This document shows, piece after piece, positions 27,445 to 38,458 of a stretch of 64,000 nt of DNA. Origin of the DNA: Nitrosomonas sp. (lineage in GTDB: Bacteria > Pseudomonadota > Gammaproteobacteria > Burkholderiales > Nitrosomonadaceae); contig JAMWZY010000006.1 of the NCBI GenBank assembly GCA_024281825.1, positions 62,001 through 126,000 of the forward strand. The letters run 5' to 3'. A program made the position numbers and the translations under genes. The notes below the pieces were generated by a model. It was not told the DNA's origin. It worked only from the letters and a program-made list of their open reading frames with translations, and did not search any database. Within the stretch, counting starts at the first letter, position 1; every line of letters begins with the position of its first letter.

Positions 27445-27888
27445 TTACACATTCTTAGCTGTACACATCAATGTCGCTTCCGTAACTAATTGTCCATCTA
27501 CTTCAGCACGTGCAGAATATTTCCACAATCCTTTGATTTGGCGTTCTATTGCAACTTTCAAGATTAATTGATCGCCAGCAGTTACCGGTTTCTTAAAACG
27601 CACACCATCGATACCGACAAAATAATAAACGGTGTCTTCTCTGTTGGCTGTATTCTCAGTCTTTAGGGTTAATACAGCCGCAGCTTGCGCGAGCGCTTCA
27701 ACGATCAAAACACCTGGCATGACAGGATAGTGAGGAAAATGCCCTGAGAAAAACGGTTCATTAATCGAAACATTTTTTAACGCCACAATATCTTTTCCGA
27801 CCTCGTAAGAAAGTACTCGATCAATGAGCAAAATTGGATAGCGGTGCGGTAAGTACTTTAAAATTTCATGAATATCCATGCTGTCCAT
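27445..27888 (-). CDS. fabZ: 3-hydroxyacyl-ACP dehydratase FabZ
   Basis: A 147-residue hot-dog-fold enzyme of fatty acid synthesis. The catalytic His is in [16 protein letters not shown], and the Glu in [12 protein letters not shown]; the start '[17 protein letters not shown]' is typical. ATG 27888 and ATG 27879 (MDIHEIL) are both possible. Neighbours are skp upstream (58-base gap) and rnhB downstream. In most Gram-negative genomes lpxD lies between skp and fabZ; there is no room for it here. Confidence 0.96.
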   Translation of the reverse strand: MDSMDIHEILKYLPHRYPILLIDRVLSYEVGKDIVALKNVSINEPFFSGHFPHYPVMPGVLIVEALAQAAAVLTLKTENTANREDTVYYFVGIDGVRFKKPVTAGDQLILKVAIERQIKGLWKYSARAEVDGQLVTEATLMCTAKNV

Positions 27889-27946
27889 TTGATTTTCTAT
27901 TATCCCCTAATGGTTATCGAGGCCCTACCGGTAATAAAACAACCTT

Positions 27947-28495
27947 TTATTGTGTTGTCTCACCATCAAGCAATTTAATAATTTTATCTGTTATATCAAT
28001 ACGATGACTTCTATAAACCGAATCCTGGAGTTGTAATATCAAATCAAATTTTTCCGCTTCCGCGAGCTTACTAATCACATTGTTGATACGATCTAAAATG
28101 ATACTGTATTCCTCGTTTTGGCGTGCACTGAAATCTTCTCGTAATTGTTTTTGTGCACGTTGATATTTTCGACTTAGATTGGCTAAGTTTCTTTCCATAT
28201 TTTGGCGCTCATCAAGCTCAATCGTGACACCGTTTTTTTCTAATTTATCTTGTAATATCCTTGCTTCCGCCATCATTTTTTTAATTTCGTCATCACGTGG
28301 AATAAATTCTTGTTCTATTCTTTTTTGTGTTTGCAACGCAAATAACGATTCCCGAAGAATTTTTTCAGTATTGACAACACCAATCTTGATTTCATCAGTA
28401 GAAACAGCAAAGACATCAACGACCATTACCGCAAAACTGAGTGTAATGAACAAGAAAGAAAATCGATTATATCGCAAATGATTCAACAGCTTCAT
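27947..28495 (-). CDS. skp: Periplasmic chaperone Skp/OmpH family
   Basis: A 182-residue exported protein. The signal sequence (residues about 12-31, ending DVFA) is followed by 'IKIGVVNTEKILRES' and a long charged coiled coil with 'MERNLANLSRKYQRAQKQLREDF' (key residues only), as in OmpH/Skp chaperones that carry outer-membrane proteins across the periplasm. It lies 38 bases downstream of bamA, the usual arrangement. Confidence 0.93.
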   Translation of the reverse strand: MKLLNHLRYNRFSFLFITLSFAVMVVDVFAVSTDEIKIGVVNTEKILRESLFALQTQKRIEQEFIPRDDEIKKMMAEARILQDKLEKNGVTIELDERQNMERNLANLSRKYQRAQKQLREDFSARQNEEYSIILDRINNVISKLAEAEKFDLILQLQDSVYRSHRIDITDKIIKLLDGETTQ

Positions 28496-28533
28496 TCAAT
28501 TCCACCTTTGTTTAACCTGATAGCTCATCAGCT

Positions 28534-30858
28534 TCAAAATTGCTGACCGAACATAAACTGAAACCGTTGCAGATTATCCGCTGGCACATCATTTAAGGGT
28601 TCCGCAATACTGACTTTCAATGGTCCCATCGGAGAAACCCAAGTCACCGCAATACCGGCCGAATAGCGCATCAGGTTATTCAGTTCATTAAACTGATTGA
28701 ACACCGTTCCACCATCTAGAAATAAGCTTAAACGCAATGACCGATCATCTTTCATAAAAGGTACTGGAAACATTAACTCCACGTTACCCACCACCCGTTT
28801 ACTCGCACCAATTGCAAAAAAACGAGAATTAGTAAGAGTACCCGTGGCTCCTCCAGCATTCAAGTTACTCACATCGTCGCGAGGCCCTAATGTATTCAAA
28901 TCATAGCCCCGTACAGAAGTATTGCCACCCGCGAAGAAATTCTTGAAAAAGGGCATTGGATTTCCAGTATACCCATCCCCATAACCCGCTTCGCCATTTA
29001 GCATCAAAGTAAAGAAATCGTTAATAGGATAAAACCATTTTTGATGATAGCTGATTTTGTAATAATTCAAATCTCCACCCGGTACGCTGACTTCAGCGAA
29101 TAAGCGGTGGGTCGTTCCGGAAGTCGTCCAAATCGCGCTATCACGGCGATCACGCGCCCAACTGACAGTAAACGGAAAATTATTTGTCGAGAAACCGAAC
29201 TCCTTAGTAAAATCTACGTAACGTCGTGGACTCTTCTCAGTAATATCAATATGCGTATTTTCTGCCGCCAGGCCAAACGACACAATATCGTTTTCCGCAA
29301 TGGGTATCCCTAAACGAACACCCGCGCCGACCGTTTGGGTTTTAAATTCCGCAAATGATTTTAGCGGGCGAGTGTCGATATCGCGCTTATAAAGATCAAA
29401 ACCCAAACTTACACCATTGACTGTGAAATAAGGATTGGTAAAAGAAGCCGAATAGGTTTGATTAATCGCGGCCCTTTGTACCTCCAAGTTGAAGAAATTA
29501 CCGGTACCAAAAATGTTGTTTTGCGAAACACTCGCATTCAAAAGTATGCCTTGCCGATCGGAATAACCCGCACCGAACATAATCGAACCAGTCGGACGTT
29601 CTTCCACTTTCATATTGATATCAACTTGATCCGTTTTATTGGCAACCGCAGGTGTTTCCACATTGACGCTGTTAAAGAAAAACAAGCGATCGACACGCTG
29701 CTTCGATAAATTGATGTTTTGCGTCGAATGCCAAGCACCTTCCATTTGGCGGAATTCACGACGAATGACCTCGTCGCGCGTACGATCATTACCTGTGATA
29801 TTGACGCGGCGAACATATACGCGCTTACCCGGATCGATAAAGAAAGTAAAAGCCGCTTCACGCTTCTCATAATCCAACTCGGGATTAGCGTTAATGTTGG
29901 CGAAAGCATAGCCGTCATCGCCGTAGCGATCGGTCAATGACTTAATTGAATCCGTCAATTTATTGCGTGCAAATACATCGCCAGCTTTAATCTGAATCAG
30001 TTTACGAATCTCTTCTTCTGGAATCAGTAATTCACCGGCAACTTTAATATCGGAAACTTTGTATTGCGCCCCTTCGGTAACATTGATGGTAATGTAGATA
30101 TCACGCATATCCGGCGTAATCGACACTTGTGTGGATTCAACATTGAATTCCAAATAACCGCGATCCAAGTAATGGGAGCGCAATGTCTCTAAATCCGTTG
30201 CTAATTTCTGTTTAGAATATTGATCATTCTTGGTAAACCAACTTAACAAATCAGGTTTACGCAATACCAACACACCACGTAATTCTTTATCACTGAATTT
30301 TTCATTACCGACAAAACTGATTTTTTTGATGCGCGCTGTACGTCCTTCGTTGATATCAAAATTGATGCCTACGCGATTACGCTCTAAAGGTGTGGTTGTC
30401 GTAGTAATCTTAACCGCATATTTACCACGGCTAATATACTGCCGTTTCAGTTCCTGCTCAGCCCTTTCCAGTAATGAACGGCTGAAGATCCGTGATTCCG
30501 AAATACCCGCCTGTTTCAGTCCTTCGAGCAATTTATCTTTTTCAAATTCTTTGGCACCGTTAATGGCAATTTCTGCGATCGCAGGCCGCTCATTGACTTC
30601 AACCACCAAAATCCCATTTTCGGCTTTCAAACGCACATCCGTGAAAAAACCAGTACCATACAGGGATTTAATTGCCTCGTTGGTCTTCTCCTCAGTTAAG
30701 ACATCGCCAACCTTGATGGGCAGGTAACCAAAGACTGTGCCTGCCTCAGTACGCTGCAAACCCTCAACACGGATATCTTTCACAACAAAGGAGTCGCTAG
30801 CCCAACTCGAAATAACATAGAAAGAAGCTATGAATGCGAGGAAAAACCGGAGTCTCAT
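28534..30858 (-). CDS. bamA: Outer-membrane protein assembly factor BamA
   Basis: The 774-residue core of the BAM complex. A signal peptide (ending SSWA) is followed by five POTRA domains (about residues 23-420, first 'FVVKDIRVEGLQRTEAGTVF') and the 16-strand Omp85 barrel. The barrel carries the conserved SVRGYDLNTLGPRD (VRGF/Y motif) and ends in FGQQF. Length is normal. It starts three bases after the stop of rseP and is followed by skp, so it belongs to the long envelope operon. Its partner bamD is at 17.2-18.0 kb. Confidence 0.97.
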   Translation of the reverse strand: MRLRFFLAFIASFYVISSWASDSFVVKDIRVEGLQRTEAGTVFGYLPIKVGDVLTEEKTNEAIKSLYGTGFFTDVRLKAENGILVVEVNERPAIAEIAINGAKEFEKDKLLEGLKQAGISESRIFSRSLLERAEQELKRQYISRGKYAVKITTTTTPLERNRVGINFDINEGRTARIKKISFVGNEKFSDKELRGVLVLRKPDLLSWFTKNDQYSKQKLATDLETLRSHYLDRGYLEFNVESTQVSITPDMRDIYITINVTEGAQYKVSDIKVAGELLIPEEEIRKLIQIKAGDVFARNKLTDSIKSLTDRYGDDGYAFANINANPELDYEKREAAFTFFIDPGKRVYVRRVNITGNDRTRDEVIRREFRQMEGAWHSTQNINLSKQRVDRLFFFNSVNVETPAVANKTDQVDINMKVEERPTGSIMFGAGYSDRQGILLNASVSQNNIFGTGNFFNLEVQRAAINQTYSASFTNPYFTVNGVSLGFDLYKRDIDTRPLKSFAEFKTQTVGAGVRLGIPIAENDIVSFGLAAENTHIDITEKSPRRYVDFTKEFGFSTNNFPFTVSWARDRRDSAIWTTSGTTHRLFAEVSVPGGDLNYYKISYHQKWFYPINDFFTLMLNGEAGYGDGYTGNPMPFFKNFFAGGNTSVRGYDLNTLGPRDDVSNLNAGGATGTLTNSRFFAIGASKRVVGNVELMFPVPFMKDDRSLRLSLFLDGGTVFNQFNELNNLMRYSAGIAVTWVSPMGPLKVSIAEPLNDVPADNLQRFQFMFGQQF

Positions 30859-30861
30859 TAT

Positions 30862-32229
30862 TTAACCAGTGATAAGCCGATTAATATCATTGTATATAGC
30901 AAAAATCATTAGAGTCAGCAGTAAAGTTAGGCCTATTTTCTGGCCTAATAACATCACCTTATCTGACAAGGGCGCTCCTCTAATTATTTCGATGAGATAA
31001 TACATTAAATGCCCGCCATCCAAAACAGGAATGGGTAGTAGATTCAGTACCGCAATACTAATGCTGATTAACGCTAAAAACGCCAAGTACGAGACAAGCC
31101 CCATTTGCGCCGACTGACCCGCGTAATCGGCTATCGATATTGGACCACTAATATTTTTCCAAGATACATCGCCTGTTACCATTTTTCCCAACATACGAAA
31201 AGTAAGCTGTGTAGTTTCCCAAGTTTTTTCGAATGCTTTAAGCAATGCTTGAATAGGAGGATAACTCACCTTTACTAGGATTTTATCGAATTCAGCTCGA
31301 TCGATACGTGGTGCAATCCCTATTTTGCCAATCTGCTTTCCTTTTTCTTGTGCGGCCTCGGGGGTAATTGAAAGCGTAATAATTTGCTCATTACGTAAAA
31401 TATCGAGCTCGAGTAATTGCCCTGGATTATTGCGAATTTGTTGCACCAACTCGGCCCAACTATAAATCTCAACATCGTTAATGGCCAAAATTTCATCGCC
31501 AACAGATAAACCTGCGTAATATCCGACACTATCAGGGACCACCTGATCAATAATCGGTGCCACGATTGGCTGAAAGCTAGTAAAACCAATAATACCTGAA
31601 AAATTTTCACTCAGTTTGTCAGGATCAATCTTACTAAAATCCATTTGACGAGAATTGATTTCACCATTTTTATTAATGGTTTCAACATTCACTTTGGCCG
31701 ACTGATCAATTGCGTAGCGCAATAGCGCCCAACGAGCGTCTTGCCAGCTTTCAATCGGCTCATTATTAATACGCACAATCATTTCACCCGCTTCAAACTG
31801 TGCATGCGCGGCGGGTGTATTAGGTTCAACCGGCCCCAAGATGGGTTTCATATCGCTAACGCCTAATACAAACAACAACCAGTAGAGAACAATTGCCAGC
31901 AGAAAATTAGCAATTGGGCCTGCAGCAACAATTGCAAACCGGCGTGCAACAGGCTGACGATTAAATGAACGCGATAATTCGTGAGGCGCCACGCTTCCTT
32001 CGTTCTCATCTAACATCTTGACATAGCCACCCAATGGAATAGCCGCAATAATCCATTCCGTTTGATCTTTTCCTAATCGTTTACGGAAAATTGGCTGACC
32101 AAAGCCGATGCTAAACCGTAGCACCTTGACACCATTCAAGCGCGCAATCAGATAATGACCAAGCTCATGAAAAGTAATCAGCAATCCTAGTGCCACGATA
32201 AAAGAAAGAATCGTGTAACCTATCGACAT
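30862..32229 (-). CDS. rseP: Site-2 intramembrane protease RseP
   Basis: A 455-residue inner-membrane zinc protease that cleaves the anti-sigma factor RseA and remnant signal peptides. The zinc site HELGH lies in helix 1 (about residue 21-25), the second metal motif PVLDGGHL near residue 400. Two PDZ domains lie between (about 110-200 and 205-290, the second with 'VVPDSVGYYAGLSVGDEILAI'). It sits between dxr and bamA in the operon, as in many proteobacteria. Confidence 0.96.
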   Translation of the reverse strand: MSIGYTILSFIVALGLLITFHELGHYLIARLNGVKVLRFSIGFGQPIFRKRLGKDQTEWIIAAIPLGGYVKMLDENEGSVAPHELSRSFNRQPVARRFAIVAAGPIANFLLAIVLYWLLFVLGVSDMKPILGPVEPNTPAAHAQFEAGEMIVRINNEPIESWQDARWALLRYAIDQSAKVNVETINKNGEINSRQMDFSKIDPDKLSENFSGIIGFTSFQPIVAPIIDQVVPDSVGYYAGLSVGDEILAINDVEIYSWAELVQQIRNNPGQLLELDILRNEQIITLSITPEAAQEKGKQIGKIGIAPRIDRAEFDKILVKVSYPPIQALLKAFEKTWETTQLTFRMLGKMVTGDVSWKNISGPISIADYAGQSAQMGLVSYLAFLALISISIAVLNLLPIPVLDGGHLMYYLIEIIRGAPLSDKVMLLGQKIGLTLLLTLMIFAIYNDINRLITG

Positions 32230-32332
32230 ATCAGATTAGATAACTACCCGGCAGATTGAGAAAGAAGAATTCATTATTTTGGCCTTAGAAATGAATAGAT
32301 TCGAAATACTATCACTAAATGGTATCAATAAA

Positions 32333-33547
32333 TCAAAGCGAAGAATAACTGAGCTTTCCTTGAGACCGACTATGGCTCTGTAACCACACCTTTGCCAATT
32401 CACGCGTTTCTCGGTCTGTTTCTAGTACATCATCAAGTGTTGCAATTGATTTGTGGGATGCATTTTGCAATGCATACTCGATCATTGCTGGAATATCTGT
32501 AAATTTCATTTGATTACTCAGAAACGATTCAACCGCTACTTCATTGGCCGCGTTCAGTACAGTAGGCATATTTTTACCCGCTTTGAGCGCATCATAAGCA
32601 AGCCTTAAGCATACAAATCGGTCGAAATCAGGCTTTTCAAAGTCAAGATGCCCCACCTTGAACATATCCAAAGCAGCCACACCACTATCAATCCGTTCTG
32701 GGTAACCCATTGCATGTGCTATAGGCGTACGCATATCAGGGTTACCTAGCTGCGCAATAACCGATCCATCAATATAAGCAACCATCGAATGAATAACGCT
32801 TTGGGGGTGAATCACCACTTGGATTTTTTCTGCAGGCGCATTAAATAACCAATGTGCTTCAATGACTTCCAATCCTTTATTCATCATAGTCGCCGAATCA
32901 ACGGAAATTTTCTTTCCCATATCCCAGTTTGGGTGCGCACACGCTTGTTCAGGCGTAACATTTTCTAAAGCTGATAAAGGTGTGCAACGGAAAGGCCCAC
33001 CGGAAGCGGTCAACAGTATTTTACTGATACCTGAGCACTGCAAATCACCATTAAAACTAGCGGGTAACGATTGGTAAATTGCATTATGCTCACTATCAAT
33101 CGGCAATAGCGTCGCATGATGCTGTTTCACCAAATCCATGAATATACGCCCTGCCATTACCAGGGTTTCTTTATTAGCCAGTAGCACCAGTTTTCCAGCC
33201 TGTGCAGCCGCAAAAGTCGGACGAATTCCTGCGGCTCCGACGATGGCGGCCATCACAGCATCCACTTCCGGAAGAGCGGCAACCTTTTCCAAGGATTCCA
33301 CACCGGATAATACTTCAGTATTGATTCCGTACGCAGATACTTTTAACGCCAGTTGTTCTGCACTTGCAGTATCCAGCATGACTGCATAACGCGGCCTAAA
33401 GCGCCGGCACTGCGCCAGCATTTTCTCAACATTGTTATGTGCGGTTAACGCAATAGCCTGAAAACGATTAGGATGACGCGCTATGACGTCCAGTGTACTT
33501 TCTCCAATACTTCCTGTAGAGCCCAGAATAGTGATTTGGCGGATCAT
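32333..33547 (-). CDS. dxr: 1-deoxy-D-xylulose 5-phosphate reductoisomerase
   Basis: A 404-residue NADPH enzyme, the first committed step of the MEP isoprenoid pathway. The NADPH loop is [13 protein letters not shown]. Metal and substrate residues appear in [40 protein letters not shown]. The ATG at 33547 overlaps the cdsA stop (ATGA), which favours it over the ATG nine bases upstream. It links the operon to isoprenoid supply for the next enzyme group (uppS). Confidence 0.97.
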   Translation of the reverse strand: MIRQITILGSTGSIGESTLDVIARHPNRFQAIALTAHNNVEKMLAQCRRFRPRYAVMLDTASAEQLALKVSAYGINTEVLSGVESLEKVAALPEVDAVMAAIVGAAGIRPTFAAAQAGKLVLLANKETLVMAGRIFMDLVKQHHATLLPIDSEHNAIYQSLPASFNGDLQCSGISKILLTASGGPFRCTPLSALENVTPEQACAHPNWDMGKKISVDSATMMNKGLEVIEAHWLFNAPAEKIQVVIHPQSVIHSMVAYIDGSVIAQLGNPDMRTPIAHAMGYPERIDSGVAALDMFKVGHLDFEKPDFDRFVCLRLAYDALKAGKNMPTVLNAANEVAVESFLSNQMKFTDIPAMIEYALQNASHKSIATLDDVLETDRETRELAKVWLQSHSRSQGKLSYSSL

Positions 33548-34377
33548 AGTGTCCATAATTCGGATAGATAGAAAAGAATTGCCAAAGTAGCAAAAGGTAG
33601 CGTGGAAGTTAATGCATCAATACGATCCAATATGCCGCCATGTCCCGGTAAAATATTGCCACTATCTTTAACGCCTGCCTGACGTTTCAATAATGATTCA
33701 TATAAATCACCAATAATGCCTAATGCAGTCATAGCAACCAACAATGGCAGTAGGATAAAAATAAGATTCTCTTTTCCCACACCCATAATAACCCATGTTA
33801 AACCATATAATAGTACAGCCACGACCGCGCCAGCAACGCCTTCCCAAGTTTTATTAGGACTGATTTCGGGAGCCAACTTGTGCTTACCTAAAGAACGTCC
33901 GGTAAAATAAGCTGCGGTATCTGAAATCCATATCACTCCCATCGTTCCCAACAAAAGTACTGGGCTTATGATTCGCAATTGATAAAGTGCCAGGCAAGTT
34001 GGAAGCAATACGATCCAGCCAATTAACATCCAAGTAACAGGAGATTCGAGAGAAAAATTTTTCCGGAGATAAAATGGTACCACGAACACCCAAAATACGA
34101 CTGAAATACCATATAGAATTACAAAATCTAGCGAATAAGCATTTATTTTTAAAGATTCGCGCAAATAGATAAGCAATTCACTGCCCAATAATGCGGTTAA
34201 CAGCATAAAAATAATGGTATTTCTAACAGAGAATTGCGCTAATTTACTCCATTCACGCGCCCCTACAACTGTTAATGCCAATATTAAAATAGCCCAAAAA
34301 ATATCTTGAAAATAAAATACTGCAAGTAAAAACAGGGGCAATATAACAACGACAGTCAGTACACGTGCTTTCAGCAT
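33544..34377 (-). CDS. cdsA: Phosphatidate cytidylyltransferase CdsA
   Basis: A 277-residue polytopic membrane enzyme that makes CDP-diacylglycerol. The signature S-x-K-R...KD..LPGHGG..DR is seen as '[20 protein letters not shown]' followed by GILDRID; also '[10 protein letters not shown]...SPNKTWEG'. It is coupled to dxr by a four-base overlap and lies 13 bases after uppS. Confidence 0.96.
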   Translation of the reverse strand: MLKARVLTVVVILPLFLLAVFYFQDIFWAILILALTVVGAREWSKLAQFSVRNTIIFMLLTALLGSELLIYLRESLKINAYSLDFVILYGISVVFWVFVVPFYLRKNFSLESPVTWMLIGWIVLLPTCLALYQLRIISPVLLLGTMGVIWISDTAAYFTGRSLGKHKLAPEISPNKTWEGVAGAVVAVLLYGLTWVIMGVGKENLIFILLPLLVAMTALGIIGDLYESLLKRQAGVKDSGNILPGHGGILDRIDALTSTLPFATLAILFYLSELWTL

Positions 34378-34390
34378 GAAGATTTATCAA

Positions 34391-35167
34391 TTATCTTTCT
34401 GAAGGTATTGCCACTTGCAATTGTTCACTGGTACGCCCAAAACGGCGTTCACGTTTTTGGTAAGATTGAATGGCCCGATCTAGCTCGTGCTCGTCAAAAT
34501 CTGGCCATAGTGTATCGGTAAAATATAGCTCCGTATATGCCAACTGCCACAGCAGGAAATTACTAATACGGCATTCCCCTCCGGTACGAATAAATAGATC
34601 AGGCTCAGGCGCATAACTGAGCGCAAGATATTGTGACAACTTTTCTTCCTCAAAATTAAGTGACTTAAGCGATAATTCATTCGATTGAATCATCATTTTT
34701 CGGAAAGCCTGCATAATATCCCAACGTCCACCATAATTGGCCGCAACGGTAAAAACCAAACGTGTATTTTGTGCCGTTAGCTGCTCCCCCTTCTGAATCG
34801 CTTGTACAATTCCAGAATCAAATTTTGACAAATCACCAATCACTTTAAAACAGATACCGTTTTCATGGAGCTTTGTCACTTCTTGCTCAAGCGCATTTGC
34901 GAAAAGCTGTATCAGGAAAGAAATCTCATCTGAAGGACGACGCCAATTTTCGCTACTAAAAGCAAAAACCGTTAAATATGAAACATTACGTTCGATGCAA
35001 GCTTTAATAACACCGCGCACTGTTTCAACACCTTGTCTATGACCAGCAACACGCGGCATAAAGCGATTGCGCGCCCACCGTCCATTTCCATCCATAATAA
35101 TTGCGATGTGCTGAGGAACCGAATCCGTATTAGGAATTTCTCGAGTTGAGCTAGGACGCTGTTGCAT
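34391..35167 (-). CDS. uppS: Undecaprenyl diphosphate synthase UppS
   Basis: A 258-residue cis-prenyltransferase making the C55 lipid carrier for peptidoglycan and surface glycans. The catalytic Asp is in IAIIMDGNGRWA, followed by HRQG, FAFSSENWRRP and the C-terminal FIRTGGECRISNFLLWQ with DTLWPDF. It starts one base after the stop of frr. Confidence 0.97.
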   Translation of the reverse strand: MQQRPSSTREIPNTDSVPQHIAIIMDGNGRWARNRFMPRVAGHRQGVETVRGVIKACIERNVSYLTVFAFSSENWRRPSDEISFLIQLFANALEQEVTKLHENGICFKVIGDLSKFDSGIVQAIQKGEQLTAQNTRLVFTVAANYGGRWDIMQAFRKMMIQSNELSLKSLNFEEEKLSQYLALSYAPEPDLFIRTGGECRISNFLLWQLAYTELYFTDTLWPDFDEHELDRAIQSYQKRERRFGRTSEQLQVAIPSER

Positions 35168-35168
35168 A

Positions 35169-35726
35169 TTAAACAGCCATTAATTCGGCTTCTTTAACTT
35201 GCAATACTTTATCTATTTCAGTGATGTATCGGTCGGTCAATTTTTGAATGTCATCTTGCCCACGACGTTCATCATCTTCCGATATTTGTTTAGTTTTTAA
35301 TAATTCTTTAAGGTGAGCATTTGCATCGCGGCGAATATTACGTGCGGCAACGCGTACTGTCTCCGCTTCGTGTCTTACAACTTTGATCAGATCACGGCGG
35401 CGCTCCTCAGTCAGTGCTGGCATTGGAACGCGAATTGTCTCTCCAAGCAGCATGGGATTAAGTCCAAGATCAGATTCACGAATTGCTTTTTCAATCACAC
35501 TGGCCATTTTCTTCTCCCAAGGCATCACACCTATCGTGCGCGCATCAATAAGATTAATGTTAGCCACCTGATTAATCGGCGTTGGAGAACCATAGTAATC
35601 AACTGTAACATGATCTAAAAATCCAGTATGCGCCCGTCCACTTCTGATTTTTCCCAAATCAACTTTGAGAGCTTCCAAACTCTTCTGCATTTTCTGTTCT
35701 GCAGATTTCTTAACATCACCAATCAT
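35169..35726 (-). CDS. frr: Ribosome recycling factor
   Basis: A 185-residue protein that splits the post-termination ribosome together with EF-G. The typical start '[18 protein letters not shown]', '[14 protein letters not shown]' and '[18 protein letters not shown]' identify the three-helix bundle and hinge. Length matches the family. It lies between pyrH and uppS. Confidence 0.97.
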   Translation of the reverse strand: MIGDVKKSAEQKMQKSLEALKVDLGKIRSGRAHTGFLDHVTVDYYGSPTPINQVANINLIDARTIGVMPWEKKMASVIEKAIRESDLGLNPMLLGETIRVPMPALTEERRRDLIKVVRHEAETVRVAARNIRRDANAHLKELLKTKQISEDDERRGQDDIQKLTDRYITEIDKVLQVKEAELMAV

Positions 35727-35791
35727 ACTATTCCTATCCCTTTCTAACCAAGGTTAAAGAGATCAAAACCTATATCCCTAAAAAGTATATA

Positions 35792-36508
35792 TCAAGCAGT
35801 TACTAGCGTTCCTTCATCTTCACCAACGATGATGCGTTTTAGCGCACCAGCTTTAAAAATACTAAATACATTGAGTAGCATTTTTTGATCACGGCACAGT
35901 GTCAACGCAGTTGCGTCCATTACTTGCAAGTTTTTGGCGATGGCTTCATCAAAAGATAATTTATGGAAACGTGTAGCATCAGGATTCACTTTTGGGTCAC
36001 TGGTATAGATACCTTCAACTTTGGTTGCCTTCAGCATGATATCCACATTCATTTCCATGCTGCGTAAAGCCGCGGCTGTATCAGTAGTGAAAAACGGATT
36101 GCCGGTACCTGCAGCAAAAATAACAATCTTCTTATCAGTCAAATATTGTAGCGCACGCGCACGTACATACGGCTCAACCACCTGATCGATACGTAACGCC
36201 GACTGTATACGTGGCACCAATCCAATCACTTTCATCGCGTCTTGTAACGCTAAAGCATTCATCACGGTAGCTAACATACCCATATAATCCGCGGTAACAC
36301 GTTCCAAGGCATCATTCGCTGATTTCATTCCACGAAATATATTACCGCCACCTACCACAATTGCAACCTCAACACCCAATTTACTAATTTCTTCTATTTC
36401 TAAAACAATCCGCCGCATTACGGCTTGATTAATACCATACTTATCTTCACCCATTAGGGCTTCACCAGACAACTTCAACAATACCCGTTTATAAATAGCA
36501 GCTGTCAT
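35792..36508 (-). CDS. pyrH: UMP kinase
   Basis: A 238-residue hexameric amino-acid-kinase-family enzyme that phosphorylates UMP. Motifs: [14 protein letters not shown] (phosphate binding), [29 protein letters not shown] and [13 protein letters not shown]. The frame opens with a TTG at 36511; the ATG at 36508 is the likely start. It is part of rpsB-tsf-pyrH-frr. Confidence 0.97.
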   Translation of the reverse strand: MTAAIYKRVLLKLSGEALMGEDKYGINQAVMRRIVLEIEEISKLGVEVAIVVGGGNIFRGMKSANDALERVTADYMGMLATVMNALALQDAMKVIGLVPRIQSALRIDQVVEPYVRARALQYLTDKKIVIFAAGTGNPFFTTDTAAALRSMEMNVDIMLKATKVEGIYTSDPKVNPDATRFHKLSFDEAIAKNLQVMDATALTLCRDQKMLLNVFSIFKAGALKRIIVGEDEGTLVTA

Positions 36509-36538
36509 CAATGATATAAGTAGTAGTAAATAAAAGTA

Positions 36539-37426
36539 TTATTTTGCTTGACCCATTTGTGCCTTGACTTCTTCAGCGAAGTTTTCGGTTTTTTTCTCGA
36601 TTCCCTCACCTACTACAAACATAGTGAAACCATTCACTTTGGTTGCTTTTTTTGCCAGTAATTTTTCAACGGTCTGTTCAGGATCTTTTACAAAAGGTTG
36701 TCCTAGCAAAGTAATCTCCGCTAGATATTTTGTAATTCTCCCCTCGACCATTTTCTCGATAATATTACTAGGCTTACCGCTTTCAGCAGCTTGAGCAGTA
36801 AATATCTGACGCTCGTGTGCCAAAATTTCAGCAGACACCTGTTCTTTCGAAACACACATCGGCTTGCTTGCAGCAATATGCATGGCTAAATCTTTACCTA
36901 ATGCTTCATCGCCACCCGTATGATCTACTAAAACACCGATTCTGGTTCCATGAAGATAAAAAGCAATGCGCCCCTGCGTTTCATGGCGAGCCAATCGACG
37001 AATACTGATATTCTCGCCGAGTTTCATCACCAATGCTTTTCGCGCAGTCTCAACGTTCTCATTCGAGTTTGTCAGTACCACTTCCGTCAATGTTGTAACA
37101 TCGGTAATATTTTTTGTAGCCACCAACTCAGCTAAGCTTTTAGCAAAGTGAATGAAGTCTTCATTCCGAGCAACAAAATCTGTTTCACAATTCACTTCAA
37201 CCAATGCGCCGCATTTACCATCTACCGCAACATAAGCACCAATAACTCCCTCAGCCGCAATACGTCCAGCAGCTTTACTTGCCTTAGAACCACTTTTTAT
37301 TCGCAGCAAATCTTCGGCAGCCTTTATATCGCCATTGGTTTCTGCCAAAGCTTTTTTACACTCCATCATACCAAGCCCGGTCATCTCCCGCAGTTCTTTC
37401 ACCATGCTTGCGGTTACTTCTACCAT
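36539..37426 (-). CDS. tsf: Elongation factor Ts
   Basis: A 295-residue nucleotide exchange factor for EF-Tu. The N-terminal UBA-like domain and signature '[21 protein letters not shown]' (key [12 protein letters not shown]) and the EF-Tu-contact [10 protein letters not shown] are present; the coiled-coil and dimerisation part ('[19 protein letters not shown]') follow. It is co-transcribed with rpsB, 46 bases downstream. Confidence 0.97.
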   Translation of the reverse strand: MVEVTASMVKELREMTGLGMMECKKALAETNGDIKAAEDLLRIKSGSKASKAAGRIAAEGVIGAYVAVDGKCGALVEVNCETDFVARNEDFIHFAKSLAELVATKNITDVTTLTEVVLTNSNENVETARKALVMKLGENISIRRLARHETQGRIAFYLHGTRIGVLVDHTGGDEALGKDLAMHIAASKPMCVSKEQVSAEILAHERQIFTAQAAESGKPSNIIEKMVEGRITKYLAEITLLGQPFVKDPEQTVEKLLAKKATKVNGFTMFVVGEGIEKKTENFAEEVKAQMGQAK

Positions 37427-37472
37427 ATCTACTCCAAATACATGTTAAGGTAATTTTCTGAAAATAAATGAC

Positions 37473-38204
37473 TTAATTTGATTCACCAACATCTTCAGAA
37501 ATCATTTCTACAATTTCTTGAATGGATTGATTACGACCTTCTAAAATGGCATCAGCTACACCACGTGCATATAAGCGGATCGCACGGCTCGAATCGTCAT
37601 TACCAGGAATAATATACTCCAGTCCCTCTGGATTATGATTAGTATCCACCACGCCAATCACAGGAATATTCAATTTCCTAGCTTCCGTTATCGCACCCTT
37701 CTGATAACCAACATCAATAACAAACAAAGCATCTGGCAAAGATCTCATCTCCTTGATACCACCCAAGCTACTGTTCAGCTTATCCAATTCCCTTTGAAGA
37801 TCTAAAGCTTCTTTCTTGACGAGTTTATCAAAGGTACCGTCTTGAAACATGACTTCCATATCCTGAAGGCGCTTGACGGATTGCTTAATAGTTTTGAAAT
37901 TGGTCAACATACCACCAAGCCAGCGTTGGTCTACATAAGGAGATCCACAGCGGAATGCTTCCTCACGAATAATATCGCGAGCCTGCTTCTTAGTACCCAC
38001 AAATAAAATAGTACCCTTATTTGCCGAAAGCTGACGCACATATTTCATCGCTTCCTGATACATCACGAGGGTATTTTCTAAATTAATGATATGAATTTTG
38101 TTACGATGGCCAAAAATATAAGGGGCCATTTTGGGATTCCAAAAGCGCGTTTGATGTCCAAAATGAACACCCGCTTCTAACATTTGCCGCATTGTTACAG
38201 ACAT
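37473..38204 (-). CDS. rpsB: 30S ribosomal protein S2
   Basis: A 243-residue ribosomal protein. Family motifs: [19 protein letters not shown], '[14 protein letters not shown]', '[16 protein letters not shown]' and '[22 protein letters not shown]'. It is the first gene of the long minus-strand operon; the 250 bases upstream (38205-38458) contain no gene and should hold the main promoter. Confidence 0.97.
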   Translation of the reverse strand: MSVTMRQMLEAGVHFGHQTRFWNPKMAPYIFGHRNKIHIINLENTLVMYQEAMKYVRQLSANKGTILFVGTKKQARDIIREEAFRCGSPYVDQRWLGGMLTNFKTIKQSVKRLQDMEVMFQDGTFDKLVKKEALDLQRELDKLNSSLGGIKEMRSLPDALFVIDVGYQKGAITEARKLNIPVIGVVDTNHNPEGLEYIIPGNDDSSRAIRLYARGVADAILEGRNQSIQEIVEMISEDVGESN

Positions 38205-38458
38205 AAATTCTCCTAATGGATTGAGCCTCCACTCATTGCACGATCATCATCGCTGAAGTATTAGCAAACGAGTGTGTGTATTTAATTCAATTCAGATGTT
38301 TTAGGTATCAAAAAACAACGCCACTACCGTATCAATCGATCAGAAATCAAATTATCCCGGGATTATAGCATTTTCGGATACTTACTCAAGTTAACTATGG
38401 TTACAACAGACTTATAACACGATAGTCTGGAAATTTTGCATTGTTTCTCAAGTGCTCG

